This document shows positions 32,654 through 44,392 of a stretch of DNA of 64,000 nt, piece by piece; positions within the stretch are counted from its first letter, which is position 1; every line of letters begins with the position of its first letter. The notes under the pieces are model-generated. The model was given only the letters and a program-made list of their open reading frames with translations. It was not told the origin of the DNA and ran no database searches. The position numbers were made by a program, and so were the translations under genes. The DNA lies in the NCBI GenBank assembly GCA_946902875.1, contig OX336350.1:18094048-18158047 (forward strand), read 5' to 3'. Origin of the DNA: Nematopogon swammerdamellus (taxonomy: Eukaryota > Arthropoda > Insecta > Lepidoptera > Adelidae).

Positions 32654-33145
32654 AGGTCTTTCAAAATTAGTTCAGAGTACGCTAAGGGGAGGTTCTGTAT
32701 CGGAAATAGATCACTTTTGAAGAACAAAGAATTTTTTTTTACAAAAAAAAATTGTTTTTAATGTAAAATGTAAAAAAAAATTTTTTAGTAATAGTTTCAG
32801 TTTCATGCCAGGAACAAAAAAATTTTCCAACGCATAGATCTCTTTCTTTCAGAAATTGTGAAAAACCACAATTTTAGTTTTATTGGTATGGAATAGAAAG
32901 AATTTGATTTTTTTTACCAACTTACACATGTTAGATCATAATGGTGATGAAGACTTTTTTGTTACTGTTATGAAACTGAATCGATTAGGCTATAAAAATC
33001 AACCACCTATTTTTTTATTTAAATACATAAAACAATATTTCACATTAAAAAAAAGCCCAAGGTCCAAAAAATTTTATATAGGTTTTACTCCTTAAATGAT
33101 ACAGAACCCCCCCTTAGTGTACTCTGAACTAATTTTGAAAGACCT
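32654..33145. mobile_element. foldback MITE with 50-bp inverted ends
   Basis: Ends are AGGTCTTTCAAAATTAGTTC ... AGAGTACGCTAAGG and the near-perfect reverse complement (CCTTAGTGTACTCTGAACTA ... GAAAGACCT), about 50 bp each, enclosing about 390 bp of AT-rich DNA without a transposase. The flanks are TATA-rich, fitting a TA or ATA duplication. Confidence 0.8.
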
Positions 33146-33153
33146 ATAACGCG

Positions 33154-33303
33154 ACCAAAACTTGTAGACCAATGGCATTAGTGTTAGTGGTAATATGTAC
33201 AAGTGTACGCGCTGAGTGCATTTATTTGCCGAGCACCGCAGTGGCGTTCACGCACACTAACTCACTAACTAACACTAATACCATTGGTCTAAAAGTTTTG
33301 GTA
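33154..33303. mobile_element. foldback MITE, 150 bp
   Basis: Inverted arms ACCAAAACTTGTAGACCAAT, GGCATTAGTGTTAGT on the left and TAACACTAATACCATTGGTC, TAAAAGTTTTGGT on the right. It sits immediately beside the larger foldback at 32654-33145, so the two may be nested or adjacent insertions. Confidence 0.75.
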
Positions 33304-34188
33304 GGGTAGTATTTATCAACATGCGTGCGAACAGTCTGACGCAAATTTCGTGCAGCTGTTTAGATGATGTTTGGAATATAGTGAATTGTGTACAGATCGG
33401 TCTCTGAACTGAACTAAACTCGCTCGCTAACTCACACAATTTCACACAAATACTTACAGATTTTAACCAATGGCGGGGCCGGGTGCATTATCGCACACTT
33501 TTTCATTGGTTGAGATCGATCATTTCTCATACCCACATTGGGGAGTTTATAACGCCAGTAAAGGGGCTGTCCTTTTAAATTCTTTGAGCACTGTAATCGT
33601 ATTGGAAGACTTTTGAGCGGCGAGGATCTGTTGCGGTCGTCCGTAGTTAAATTATATTCCTTTTGTATGTTACTAAAGTTGGTTTGTACATTCAATAGAG
33701 CTCTTTTTACAGCTGTGAGTGACTCTACAGATGGCCTTGTACCGGAGTAAACATAATTTCAACAGCAATAAATTATATAGACACCAACGTGTGCTGCATT
33801 CAAGTATGACTTGTGGAGGGATATGTCCAAGATTGAAGCTACAAGCAAATAATCAAAATACAATAATAATGATGACAATGACTTATGTCACCTTATTGGT
33901 GGCTACGTACTAAACGGCGGAAACATCCTTTTATATATTGTGTAGCTATTTTTTGTTACTATTTCTTTTATTTATGCTTTCTCATCTCAAATAAATTAAA
34001 TTAAAAGTGCATTCTAGCGACTAACAAGTGACGTCTAGGTACGTAAAAATTGTACTCTTGAGCGCTTGGAGTCCTGCCGAAGATCTTTTTGCCTTTGTCT
34101 ATTTCACATTTATAGAGACGGGCCTTCACAAGGGTAACAATATCGACAGAACAAAGCACTCACAAATATTTGTGGAATTCTGTAAATA
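33304..34188. other. intergenic stretch without identified feature
   Basis: Short open frames on both strands show no recognizable motif and no splice pattern. I see nothing to name. Confidence 0.4.
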
Positions 34189-34447
34189 GAGAGTGTTTCA
34201 ACTAAATCTTCCCTTCGCCGTTATGTTGGCTCCACTGTCTATCTGTCAAAACAGCGTTGTGGGTTGCTATGTGTACAGACGTACCCGTAATTATCGGTAT
34301 GTACCGTATTTATTATACGGTAAATACCGATTACATTATTAGGTAATATAATCTTCACAATCTGGCAACACGAATTTAAGCACTGACAGTGACACTAACA
34401 GTGGATCCAACATAACGGCTAAGGGAAGATTTAGTTGAAACACTCTC
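34189..34447. mobile_element. MITE family M1, copy 2 (intact)
   Basis: 259 bp between TA dinucleotides at 34187-34188 and 34448-34449. Both ends read GAGAGTGTTTCAACTAAATC, then TTCCCTT inwards, and the terminal repeats extend about 50 bp to CCACTGTC. This copy gives the cleanest view of the family ends. Confidence 0.88.
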
Positions 34448-35035
34448 TAATCTTTTGACGGTTATGTATCGCAACTGTCACAGAGAAAGTTGAATGTACT
34501 CGTTTTAGGCTTCCACACCGCCCGAACCTCACAGCTCTTTCAATATGAATGGAGACCTAGGTGTCGATGGTCGATGCGTCTGTCCAATAGTGCGACCAAA
34601 TCTAAAGGCAGATAGGTACTCAAACACAGCTTGTGTTGTGTTGCGGCGCCACAGTATGTTTCATGTAATTTGTATGTATGTATGAGTGCAGTGTGCACTC
34701 AAGCAAGCAGCGCCACACACAACACAAGTAGGTATGTTTCCGCCTTAGGGAACCTCGGGACTTGCAGCCTAATGTTAAATTTGTCTCTTTTTAAAGTTGC
34801 TTTAATAATAATAATAAAAATACAGTGAAAGTGTTCAGGATTCTGTCTAGGGAGGAACAATTCGGTCGACACGACGACGCCGGCACAGAGATGTGAGGTA
34901 GATGTTAATCTTATAGCAATAAAACAGTTTGAAGAGCAAATCGGTGGCCTTAAGAGGTCTCCACGTGAAAGAATTATTTACATTTTGATAACCGACTTGG
35001 TTTCATATGTGGATGCCACAGCGTGTACTATTTCA

Positions 35036-35385
35036 GTGAGATGACTCGGAGGCCCACGGCGACCGGGGCCTACCGTCTAGAGACACTTCATGTTGTCCCG
35101 TAATGACTCGGAGGCCCATGGCGACCGGCCTACCGTCTAGAGACACTCTATGTTGTCCCCCTCGTTAGTGAGATGACTCGGATGCCCGCGGAGACTGGGC
35201 CTGCCGTCTAGAGACACTCCATGTTATCCCGTGATGACTCGGAGGCCCACGGCGACCGGCCTACCGTCTAGAGACACTCTAAGTTGTCCCCCTCGTTAGT
35301 GAGATGACTCGGATGCCCGCGGAGACTGGGGCCTACCGTCTAGAGACGCTCCATGCTGTCCCCCTCGCCAGTGAGATGACAGATA
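35036..35385. repeat. tandem repeat, units of about 60-70 bp
   Basis: Five tandem units with the shared core ATGACTCGGAGGCCCACGGC, GACCGGCCTACCGTCTAGAG, ACACT-CATGTTGTCCC. Units alternate between a shorter form and one with an added CCTCGTTAGTGAG, giving a higher-order pair of about 125-130 bp. Confidence 0.85.
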
Positions 35386-35389
35386 TTCC

Positions 35390-36320
35390 TCTGAACGCGA
35401 TCACTTTAGCCTGTGTATATTGGGTAGCCTTATAATAGATAAGTAATAATAATTATATAATATACCTATATAGAAGATTTGTTTATTTACCAGACATGTA
35501 TATTTTAACACCGATTTCTGTCGTGAGCGCAATAACAAAGAGTTTTCAATTGCGGTTTTATTGTTAAGGATAATATTATCGCAGATAAGTGAAGTTTGAG
35601 TTGTACGTGTTGACACTTCCATCTGTCTGTTGAATTATATTCATTAAAATTACAAATTGACTTTTATTTGTAGGTTATAGTTACAAATCTGGAGCACCGA
35701 AGGAAAATTACCACTCTTTCGATCTGCTTGCAAGTGTCGTCTAAGGGTGCTCGCACACTGGCAGGCCAAGGCCGGGTGCACTGCTCGTAGGTACTTGTAG
35801 CCCCTAGAACTGTCCGCGTAGAACGGGCAATCAATAGAAGCAAAGAGTGGGCTACATGCAGGGTTGTCCAGATGGTTCATTGAAAAAAACCGGACATTAT
35901 TCATTAGAAGGCCTTTGGTTTTTCAGGTACAAATGTTTCACAAAAATTAAAAGGGGCATCCTTTGATTTTCAAATAAAAAAATAATCATGACCTTTACTT
36001 TTGAAAATTAATGGGTATATAATGATAAGAGTAATAAATAAAAGGGTTGGATTGATCGATTTGATTGCAAAATCAAAGAACACAGTAAGATTTGCATTAA
36101 ATTTTTCTGAAGAAAGTAAATATTTTTCGTTATATAAAGGAAAAACCGGGACGTCTTGATGTTCGGTTTTTCATTATTTTGGAAACCGGACACAAGCCTT
36201 AAAAACTGGACTGTCCGGTCCAAAACCGGACATCTGGTAACGCTAGCTACATGTGAGACTGCACGTATTTTGGTCGTTGTGTCTACTGCACGACGGAAAT
36301 ATTGGTTATAATGTTGCTGT
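35390..36320. other. intergenic stretch without identified feature
   Basis: AT-rich sequence with several near repeats of ACCGGAC/AAAACCGGACAT around 35885-36240, possibly a decayed element. No gene is recognized. Confidence 0.4.
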
Positions 36321-36324
36321 AGTT

Positions 36325-36770
36325 GTCAGCCCCGGTAGCTCAGTGGTGCGGTCGGTCGAGTATTGTTAAGCAACCCTGAGCACGGTCTGTAATTGGATGG
36401 GTGATCGGATTCCACGTTAAACTGTAGGTACCGTACCTAGGTACAGTTTGTACCGTGTGGGGCCGGTACTTCAAAAGAATAGCCCCACTGCATCTCTCCC
36501 CGTGTATGTCGTAAAAGGCGACTAAGGGATATAACTCCCTTCTTACCTTACTAGGTGGTAGGGTTTATCCCGCCCGGATTGGTACCACCGCACTGAATGA
36601 AACGTCGGTCGAAATGGCTATGTAAATAGTTCGTGTTTTCCGTACAGTTCACTGCAGCCGACATGAAATGAAGGGAAGCACTGACATGGCACCTAGTTCG
36701 CCCGGTGTTATGGGCTGACATCACGGATGTTGTAGGTGAGGTAGCGAAGCGTGTCAGTTTCCATAAAAAA
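36325..36770 (+). mobile_element. SINE family A with an internal insertion
   Basis: Head GTCAGCCCCGGTAGCTCAGT, 5S-like core GTTAAGCAACCCTGAGCACG, ATTGGATGGGTGAT, a shortened B-box zone (CGGATTCCACG) and the usual body and tail. Between them is about 110 bp (36440-36530; CCCACTGCATCTCTCCCCGT, GTCGTAAAAGGCGACTAAGG) that also occurs at 44855-44930. Flanking GTAGTT at 36319-36324 and 36775-36780 may be the target duplication. Confidence 0.8.
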
Positions 36771-36784
36771 CAAAGTAGTTAATT

Positions 36785-36990
36785 TTACTACAATACAACT
36801 AACCCCCTAATGGGGGTTGAGTCTAAAGCCTGCAAACTAGTCCTCTTGGTTGGGGGCCTTCGTGCAAAACCCCTTGATCCTCAGCCATCCTATGTCCTCC
36901 ATGAAGACCACAAGGGGACCAGGGCGGCTGCAGACCACTTGTTCATTTGGTACCACCCAGAAGGCACGTGTGTGCATTGAGAATTTTCAG
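36785..36990 (-). mobile_element. unclassified element segment (inverted copy at 44930-45070)
   Basis: The - strand shares GGGGTTTTGCACGAAGG, CCCCAACCAAG and AGTTTGCAGGC with the + strand at 44930-45070. Each is near a copy of the GTAAAAGGCGACTAAGGGAT block, so these are parts of one larger dispersed element, perhaps a LINE 5' region. Confidence 0.6.
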
Positions 36991-37013
36991 GTGTCAAGGA
37001 CGCGAACAATGTT

Positions 37014-37340
37014 ACCCATATACATACATATCACACACGCTGAATCCCGACAATCGGGGTAAGCAGAGTAATCGGTGTTGTGCTGCAAGAACTCTGGTAA
37101 ACTGCAGCACAACACCGACCACCACGTTTCGCACAGTATTCGAACAGGATTCAATCGATCAAGCAGCAAGTAAGGCACGAAGACCCACCTGCTGCATGAC
37201 TCGGTGGAAGTACCCCTCTTGGTTATTGACCCAACCACTCAGCGAGAGCCTCTTAAGGTGGTCGTCGAGACTCTTCGCTATCAGCCCATGCGCTGATACG
37301 ACTATGGGCACAACGATCGTCGAGTCGACGGGCCCCTATT
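37014..37340 (-). pseudogene. reverse-transcriptase element C-terminal fragment
   Basis: The - strand reads RGPVDSTIVVPIVVSAHGLI, AKSLDDHLKRLSLSGWVNNQ and then a decayed C terminus. The downstream part is repeated at 55742-55938 (GTAAGGCACGAAGACCCACC, TGCTGCATGACTCGGTGG). A related piece is at 12975-13145. The clade is uncertain. Confidence 0.65.
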
Positions 37341-37889
37341 AATATTATTATAGCCTCATGAACTGTCGCTATATATATTTATTTCTATTTTCATCTAGAA
37401 CCTTTACTATTGGTCAATTTTAGGGAAAAGAAAAGAAAACGCCAGAACATACTCAACATTCAAATTTATTAATAAGAACGATGGCTATAACACTGCTCAA
37501 TATCAACATTATCCTGTTTGCGAAATGTGTCAAGTGACACGACAAGAAAGTAATCAACACAGTGATATAAACATAATCTCTTTGGTTCCTCACTCGGTAG
37601 CGTGCTTTGGTGTTACCTGTCTTTGGAATCAATAGGAATATTCGGAAATTGCAGAATGAGCACCAGAACACACTACTTTCAACTTTGGGCAGCAACTTAC
37701 GTTCATACTTCACAGGTTTACGATGGCGTAAAGCCGACCTCTCACTAATATTCAAGAGTTCACACTGGAATATGGTCACCCACAATATCTGTAACTCCTG
37801 TCATACCGTTTAGGCTCGGATTACAGACCGTCAAGGATCTTTTGGCATGTGGCATAATACTTTAACGCCCCTTTTCAATGTCATCCAAT

Positions 37890-38012
37890 TTTTTTTTAAT
37901 TGAAACTGACACGGTTGGCTACATCACCTACAACATACGTGATGTCAGCCCATAACACCGGGTGGTGTGCCATGTCAGTTATTCCCTTCATTTCATGTCG
38001 GCTACACTGAAC
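37890..38012 (-). mobile_element. SINE family A tail fragment
   Basis: The - strand carries GTTCAGTGTAGCCGACATGA, the GTTATGGGCTGACATCACG block and GTAGCCAACCGTGTCAGTTT. The 5' part is missing. Confidence 0.8.
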
Positions 38013-38150
38013 AATAATGGATGCCAAAAATTCCTTGTCGGTCTGTACACTTCACAGGATTCAGTTACAGAACATTGTCTAAATAAACTAAAGTATAAGT
38101 ACTCGTCCCGATATACTTAAATAGTCACCCAACCAGCAGCGGTGGCACTA

Positions 38151-38385
38151 GAGAGCGTTCCAACTACAAGTTCCCTTCGCCGTTATGTTGGCTCCACTGT
38201 CTATCTGTCAAAACAGCGTTGAGGGTTGCTATGTGTACAGATTTACCCGTAATTTGTATTGTTTGTACAGTAAATACCGATTACATTATTAGGTAATATT
38301 ATCTTCACAATCTGGCAGCACGAATTTAAGCAATGACAGTGGAGCCAACATAACGGCGAAGGGAACTTTTAGTTGGAACTCTCTA
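38151..38385. mobile_element. MITE family M1, copy 3 (intact)
   Basis: 235 bp flanked by TA (38149-38150 and 38386-38387). Terminal inverted repeats are about 50 bp (GAGAGCGTTCCAACTACAAG ... TTATGTTGGCTCCACTGTC). It is shorter in the centre than copy 2. Confidence 0.85.
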
Positions 38386-38399
38386 TAGCAAGTTCGATC

Positions 38400-38995
38400 T
38401 GTCAGTCTCACTCACTTCGCTGAAGACAAACTGAGAAGAGAAGTGACATTTCAAGATGGCGCGTTTTTAGTTAGGCTATTGGCCGGGTGTCTAGTAAAGC
38501 ACGTCTGTATGGAACACACTGAATGGTTATTGAGAAGACGTGTAATCAAGACCAATCCAATAAAAGTGACCTGAAAAAGAAATCCAAAATATGACAAAAG
38601 TTAACCTCACAGGGATTAACGGTGACTAAGTTACTGGCAGATGTCAACACTTAAATTACAACAAATAAATGCTAGTACCTAGGTACCTACAGGTAATAAA
38701 TCGCCTGCCAAAATATAGGTACGTTCATATGCAATAAATACCATAACATTCACAAATTAAATTACAATACAATCAATCCTCAAGTATATTGCGGGTTCCA
38801 TACTTAAGACTAGCTACCACCGTTATGTACCTACGGACCGACCTATGTATATAACTTCATTACTGTAACTTACATAACGTTCCCACACACCAATAAAACA
38901 TAAATATGCCAGAATAACAATTAACATACATGCCAGGACATTTTTGGCAGAAAAAATTAAACTTATCACAAGCATATTTCATATTTTCAAGTCGG
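38400..38995. other. intergenic stretch without identified feature
   Basis: AT-rich, no open frame with a recognizable motif and no repeat boundary that I can define. Confidence 0.4.
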
Positions 38996-38999
38996 CATA

Positions 39000-39573
39000 T
39001 CGTCGTTGAGATTCGAAAAACTCGTATCTCAAAAATCGGGATTTTTCAGGAGAGCAAAAAAACCGTTTATTTCGAAATTTTATGAGAAAACATGAAAACT
39101 GTTCTTCCGAAAGCTGTAGATAATATCAAAAGAAACCACACTCATTAAAGGTACTTCTTTCACACATAATGTTATTACAATGTTATTTATTACAAAGCAA
39201 GATTCGAGGTTTTTGTGTTTTTAATTTTCCGATAAATGGCCGACATACAAGGTATATCGGTCCCAAACTAAGAATAAAATGCTTATTTCGAAAGTTTCTT
39301 AGATAATGTAAAGACATTAAAAATTTGTAGATAATTATATATATTACGTATACAAATATTCAAAGTTTCACAATTAAAACAAGATCGAGGTTTCGTGTTT
39401 TAATTTTTGCCAACGCAAATGTATGGTGTTTTGAGATACGAGTTATTCGTATAATACGTATCGTATTGAGATACGAGTAAAAGTGGCCTATGCGCAATGA
39501 TTTCGAGGAACACTTTATGAAAAAAAAAAAATCTAAAATTTTGAGATACGAGGTTTTCGAATCTCAACGACGA
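39000..39573. mobile_element. foldback element with about 40-bp inverted ends
   Basis: Left end TCGTCGTTGAGATTCGAAAA, ACTCGTATCTCAAAA; right end is its reverse complement, flanked by TA at 38998-38999 and 39574-39575. Extra copies of GAGATACGAG occur inside (39430-39480), giving nested sub-terminal repeats. No coding potential; Tc1/mariner-type mobilization is a reasonable guess from the TA. Confidence 0.8.
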
Positions 39574-39844
39574 TATACAGATGGTTAGTCGGTCATGTCG
39601 ACATCTCATAAGAGGATCTATGACCAACCAGTGCCGACGTCATGTCCCCAGGACAGAGGCGGCAAAACGAGAGTTAAAATAAAAAAGAAATTATACATTT
39701 TATAATCAATCTCGAAATGCCGACTGAAACACTGTTTGTGATAGTGGGCATTCGAACCTGCCAAGACCCAACTGCCATTTTGAACATACAATATGAATAA
39801 CGACAGCTGAATGCCATTCAACCGGTGCGTTCCAAACACAGAGC

Positions 39845-39979
39845 AACAGCCAGCAATCCATAAAGTGAAGTCTCCGGTATGGCACCTACCTTCTCGGAGG
39901 TGATATTGGCTGGTCGGAGCATGTGCTCTGTCCCCTCTGATTCAACCCATATCGGATTACGTAAAAAGAAAAAAAAAAG
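39845..39979 (+). mobile_element. SINE family B tail fragment
   Basis: ACAGCCAGCAATCC, GGTATGGCACCTACCTTCTC, GGAGGTGATATTGGCTGGTC, ATCGGATTACGTAAAAAG. Truncated at its 5' side. Confidence 0.8.
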
Positions 39980-40816
39980 ATTTTGTGGAACTTCAATCTG
40001 CAGGGTGTTTGAGCAAATTTCAGGACAACTCAGAAAATTCTTTCCGATTTCAAGACAAAGAAATCTTGTTTAAATGTCACAGAAAAATTTGCTTTTAATC
40101 TGCTCTCCTCTTCGAATTAGTACAACCTGTGCACTGATTATTTCAAAAGAAAGGACGTCACATTGAAAACCAGGGTTGCCACCACCAGCCTAGCCCTAGG
40201 TAGGCTACGTGAGTTTTACCAAAAAAGGAAAAATTTATACCACATGGCTTATGGACACTCCCCTAGACGCATTGAGAAGCCCGTTGTTGGAGCGAGCGAG
40301 ACAGATAATGAGAAATTTCTGAATGAGGATGGAATGAAGATGATGAATTTTAAATAGAAAATAACCATGCTTTCTCATTCGAAAGTCCCAGGAGAATTTC
40401 CATTAGATTCGGCGGATGTGACAACCCTAATTCTTGGCTAAAGATTTAACACTAAGGGAACAATTCGAGTCATCGATGTACACATGATTCTCACCTCAAT
40501 GTGGCTTCACTGCGTATCGAAGACAAATTGATATTGGTTTTTACGATTTAACTTGAAGGAAATATTTCTAATGAAGATCGCAGTATTCTGTACAAATGCA
40601 TTAAGTCTGATAGTTAGAAATTAAGACTTGCACGCACGTAACAACATTATGTTCCATCCATTGATTCCAATAATCTTAATATTAAATGAATATCTTCTTC
40701 TCTACGCTATCCTCCTGATCTTAAGATTAAGAATAATCCTAAGTTTCTGGAAGATAATTCTAAGGTGGAACCATAAACAATCCGATGGTAATTCAGCTAC
40801 ACTCAAATCGGGAATA

Positions 40817-40918
40817 TAGTCTCCGGTATGGCACCTACCTTCTCGGAGGTGATATTGACTGGTCGAAGCATGCGCTCTGGCCACTCTGGCTCAGCCACCC
40901 ATACAGGATTTCATAAAA
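40817..40918 (+). mobile_element. SINE family B tail fragment
   Basis: GTCTCCGGTATGGCACCTAC, CTTCTCGGAGGTGATATTGA, CTCAGCCACCCATACAGGAT, TTCATAAAA. Truncated at its 5' side. Confidence 0.8.
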
Positions 40919-40984
40919 ACTATAATTACAATATTCATTTATTATTCAAATATATTTGGACAACACATTTTAAATCGATTAATC

Positions 40985-41210
40985 AACCTTACTAGGTGGC
41001 AGGGATTAACCCGCCCGGGTAGATACCGCTGCACTGAATGAAAGTTTCCGTTGAAACGGCTATGTAAATAGTTCGCATTTTCCGCTCAGTTCAGCGTAGC
41101 CGGCACAACCGAAGGGAAGCGTTGACATGGCGCCCAGTTCACCAACGTGTTATGGGCTGACATCACGGATGCAGTAGGTGATGTAGCCAACCGTGTCAGT
41201 TTCCATAAAA
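40985..41210 (+). mobile_element. SINE family A, body and tail
   Basis: Starts within the body (CCTTACTAGGTGGCAGGGAT) and runs through GCACTGAATGAAAG, GTAGCCGGCACAACC, GTTATGGGCTGACATCACGG to TTTCCATAAAA. Confidence 0.85.
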
Positions 41211-41214
41211 ATTA

Positions 41215-42240
41215 AAAAACTATCAAAGCATTTGTAAAATGTATCAAAAACCAATATCAATCGCATTCGGCGTCACGACAGCAGTTCAAATTCACTCAAA
41301 AAAATAAAACAACCAAGCTCTCCGCGCTAACACCGACGTAATACTAAAACGATATAACGAAAATACTGAATTTCGGTGTGCGTAGTCCGATGTTGCTACA
41401 ACTAATTAAGACTATGGATTACGTCCGCAACTGTACCACCTATCATTACTTCATTATTTATAGTACAACTTAACACCGCGTCACACCAAACCGTACGTCG
41501 CCATTTTGTATTCTCTTTCACACCTGCGCTGTTTGCTGTACTAGGAACGTATAACTTTGTAACATATTTATAATTATATCATTTTGTGGATGGATGAAAC
41601 ATACATACAGCCCGATTGTCAGAATACACACGCTGTATACTGACAATTGGAAAGGTATCTCTTTCCGTTCGTTGGTCATCCATCAGACAAGTAAAATTGT
41701 TTTTTTTTTTTCTTTCTTAATGTTGTATCTGCAAGCAGCCACCATAGTGGCCTTTATCAGATGTCTGGTATGTTTTATGTCCGAGGGATGCTGCACACTC
41801 ATTAGCATGCAACATCATAATCATTTCAACACTTTATTTAGCAATGATTGGTTTTATGCGTTTCAACCGCGAAACCTGATTTGCAGTTTCCAACAAATCC
41901 AATGCCAGGCAGTTGACATGACTCTGGAGACGACTTTCATATGATAGTGCTCTTTTCTCTATTTCCTCTTTGATGGTCGGCACCTCAAGGTACTCGTGAA
42001 TCTCCTCGTTCCTGGCGAACCAAGGTGCACTAAAATTGGGTTTTTTTTATTATTATTAAAAGAATTTGATTTAAAATTTTAAACATCTTTCTTTTTGCAT
42101 CTTATTCAACGTTATAGCGAATATGTGCAAAATCGGAATTCCGATATTGAGATCTAATATCAAAAATAAGTTTCGGAATTGAAAACCTACAGATATTACA
42201 TCCGCTAGTAACATACTGTGTCACTTCTGTTAGTTTGCGC
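41215..42240. other. intergenic stretch without identified feature
   Basis: Mixed composition. An open frame at 41594-41944 has no recognizable motif. I see nothing to name. Confidence 0.4.
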
Positions 42241-42249
42241 ACAAAATAT

Positions 42250-42560
42250 ACTCCACTTAACAAAAGCGCGTTTTAATGCGTAAAACAGAGTCACCAAATT
42301 GTAGCATTTGCGCGAAAGAGGAGGAACCAATTTCATGTTCTGATGGAGCGTGCGCCAGCAGGTTACAGACGGATAGGATGAATCAGTTATTTGATATTCA
42401 TTATGCACTATGCAATCCACTCTCAATGAACTGTCAAGAGGTTATAAAATTCTTTAATACTTCTCTCACATTGAGGGATGTTTAAGTAATTTTTTGAAAT
42501 CTCTCAACTGAAAGTCACCATGGGGCTGACATAACAGAATACGGCTAAAGACCCAAACTT
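42250..42560 (+). pseudogene. LINE C-terminal fragment (copy 1)
   Basis: Reads TESPNCSICAKEEEPI, then RLQTDRMNQLFDIHYALCNP and CQEVIKFFNTSLTLRDV followed by a stop. A paralogous fragment lies at 55250-55560 on the - strand (CMKEEDQFHVLMECGRNVDL ... EVIKFFKSSVTVRNV). The Cys-Cys-His-Cys spacing and the fixed C terminus mark a family of LINE reverse-transcriptase tails. Confidence 0.7.
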
Positions 42561-42929
42561 AAATTAAGAAATTTAAAAAAATTACTCTGTAGGTGAAAGC
42601 AAGAGACAGAACTACAACAATTGAGATTCGTGTGAAGGTGACGTGAATATTTAAATAAATAAACTAAAAAGCCAATGTATCTAATTTAAACCAACGTACG
42701 GTTTGGTGGTCGCGGCCGACTCTAAAAACTGCCTAACTTCACGCTAACGAGCCCGGCAGCGATCGAAACAAGCGTTTGCTTACGACGTTGCGTATCACAT
42801 TATTATACTTGAGAAAAATCTTCGCTTCCCGCGCCCCCGGTATCTGTACACATGTTTTATAATAAAATGCGATCCAAGGTCACTCAAGTTTCTGTTAGTT
42901 CGAATCAATAAAAGGTAGTTTTAAAACAG

Positions 42930-43312
42930 ACTTGTTTAAAAACCACACGTTTAAAAACATCTTAAGTGCCGATGATGAATTTAAAATCGCAAATGATGCG
43001 ATAACGATGCGTCGACGGAAAGCGTTCCTGGGGAGAATTAATTATCGCAATTTATTGACCAAGACGCTTTTCGAAATAGTTCCTATGTCGTACGGCGAAA
43101 ATATGGAACGGTCTTCCGGCGAGTGTGTTCCCCACCACCTATAACCTGGGAATCTTCAAAAGGCGTGTTACCAAATTAGACAACAACCTCTTTGTCGCTT
43201 TGTCTCTCTGAGCGTGGTTTCGCGAGGAGTGCAGTTATTGGCTGTGTCTTAATCGTTCTTTGAACTTTTGGGCACAGCCATCCGTGCCGGTAGTCTATAA
43301 AAAAATAAAAAA
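42930..43312 (+). mobile_element. CR1-like LINE 3' end (copy 3)
   Basis: The + strand carries a decayed C-terminal frame (RRKAFLGRINYRNLLTKTLF) and then, in another frame, LGIFKRRVTKLDNNLF. After that come the shared 3' UTR (GAGCGTGGTTTCGCGAGGA), CACAGCCATCCGTGCCGG, and an A-rich tail. Related to 12373-12535 and 16207-16392. Confidence 0.7.
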
Positions 43313-43319
43313 GACGCAC

Positions 43320-44090
43320 GGTCTTACATGTTGAAGCGGTCAGTTTGAGTGGGTCGGTTGGCTAAACTTCGCTCACAAGGTGAACATCCGATTGTTGTCA
43401 AAGATGCAAACGAAATAATGAACCATGTAAGCTTATCTTTACGGACGACTTTGCGGAAAATGGGCTGAGTGAATCATTCCTCCAAACGAACACATTACAT
43501 GATATAGACCATAGTGTTGCCTTCGCATAAATTACGAAAATTGCCATAGATATTTTTGTTCCACTTATTTTCATAAATGTTAATTCGGCTCGACAGACAA
43601 GAGTGACCTCGAATCGGCAGCTCAACCCTTTACTAGAATTGAACGAACTGACAATGGATGGGTTCGTTCTCCTACAATACACAAGATAATACGTTTCGAT
43701 AAAGCAGCCTTCGTATTGAAAATCACTGGACAATTGAGTAGAAGCTATTTCTTTATACGTTTCAAATTTGTTCAATTCAATTACATTTAGGATAAAAGGC
43801 TATTGAACTATTATAGGTTATGAGAACTACAAGCATCAAACATTACACATTTCTTGTTCACTTTAAGCCTCTCAACGCTACAGATAAATCAAAGCTGTCA
43901 GTTTATTGTAGAATTTCATCCATAGGTAGGAAACCTATGCTTGGACATGTGGAAAATTCCGCCAGTTCAAATTCAATGTGTAGAAGAACTGACAACAACG
44001 ACACTGACAGTGTAAACAAAATGACCCAGCAGTCCCAGGGAGCACTTTTGTTTACAAATGTATCCATTTGTAGCAGCGATAGGATTAAAC
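43320..44090. other. intergenic stretch without identified feature
   Basis: Two open frames of 125-150 codons (43398-43775 on the - strand and the start of 43820-44281 on the + strand) lack any recognizable motif. I treat them as chance. Confidence 0.4.
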
Positions 44091-44109
44091 GCTCAGATGT
44101 CGCCGGGAT

Positions 44110-44335
44110 AATCCTTACCTATAATAAAATCCAACGTCTGCTTTCTGTCTGTCTGAGTGTCTGTCTGTCCGCTTATAACTCGAGAACCACTAAACCGATT
44201 TTAATAAAACAAAATTCTACGGATAGCTTGATTCTTCCCATCAACTATAGGCTACTTACTATCACGCTAAATGGCTTATGAGGTTAGCAGTGAAGTTAAA
44301 TATGAGAGCGGGCGGAGCCGCGGGCACAGCTTGTT
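44110..44335 (+). repeat. dispersed repeat, Helitron-like 3' end
   Basis: Has a TCTGTCTGTCTGAGTGTCTG stretch and ATAACTCGAGAACCACTAAA, and ends GAGCCGCGGGCACAGCTTG. The terminal hairpin-prone GC block followed by CACAGCT resembles the end at 63690-63725. Helitron assignment is tentative. Confidence 0.35.
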
Positions 44336-44392
44336 TGGAATAAAATCAAACATATATTTGTAGGAAATTTTGTAACAATTACAACCATGATG

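Noticed and set aside
40163..40357. 64-codon frame as an exon
   Set aside because: It has no recognizable motif and no clear splice partners, and lies between SINE fragments.
43398..44281. Open frames of 125-153 codons on both strands
   Set aside because: No motif was found, and part of one frame lies in a dispersed repeat with a CTGTCTGT stretch.
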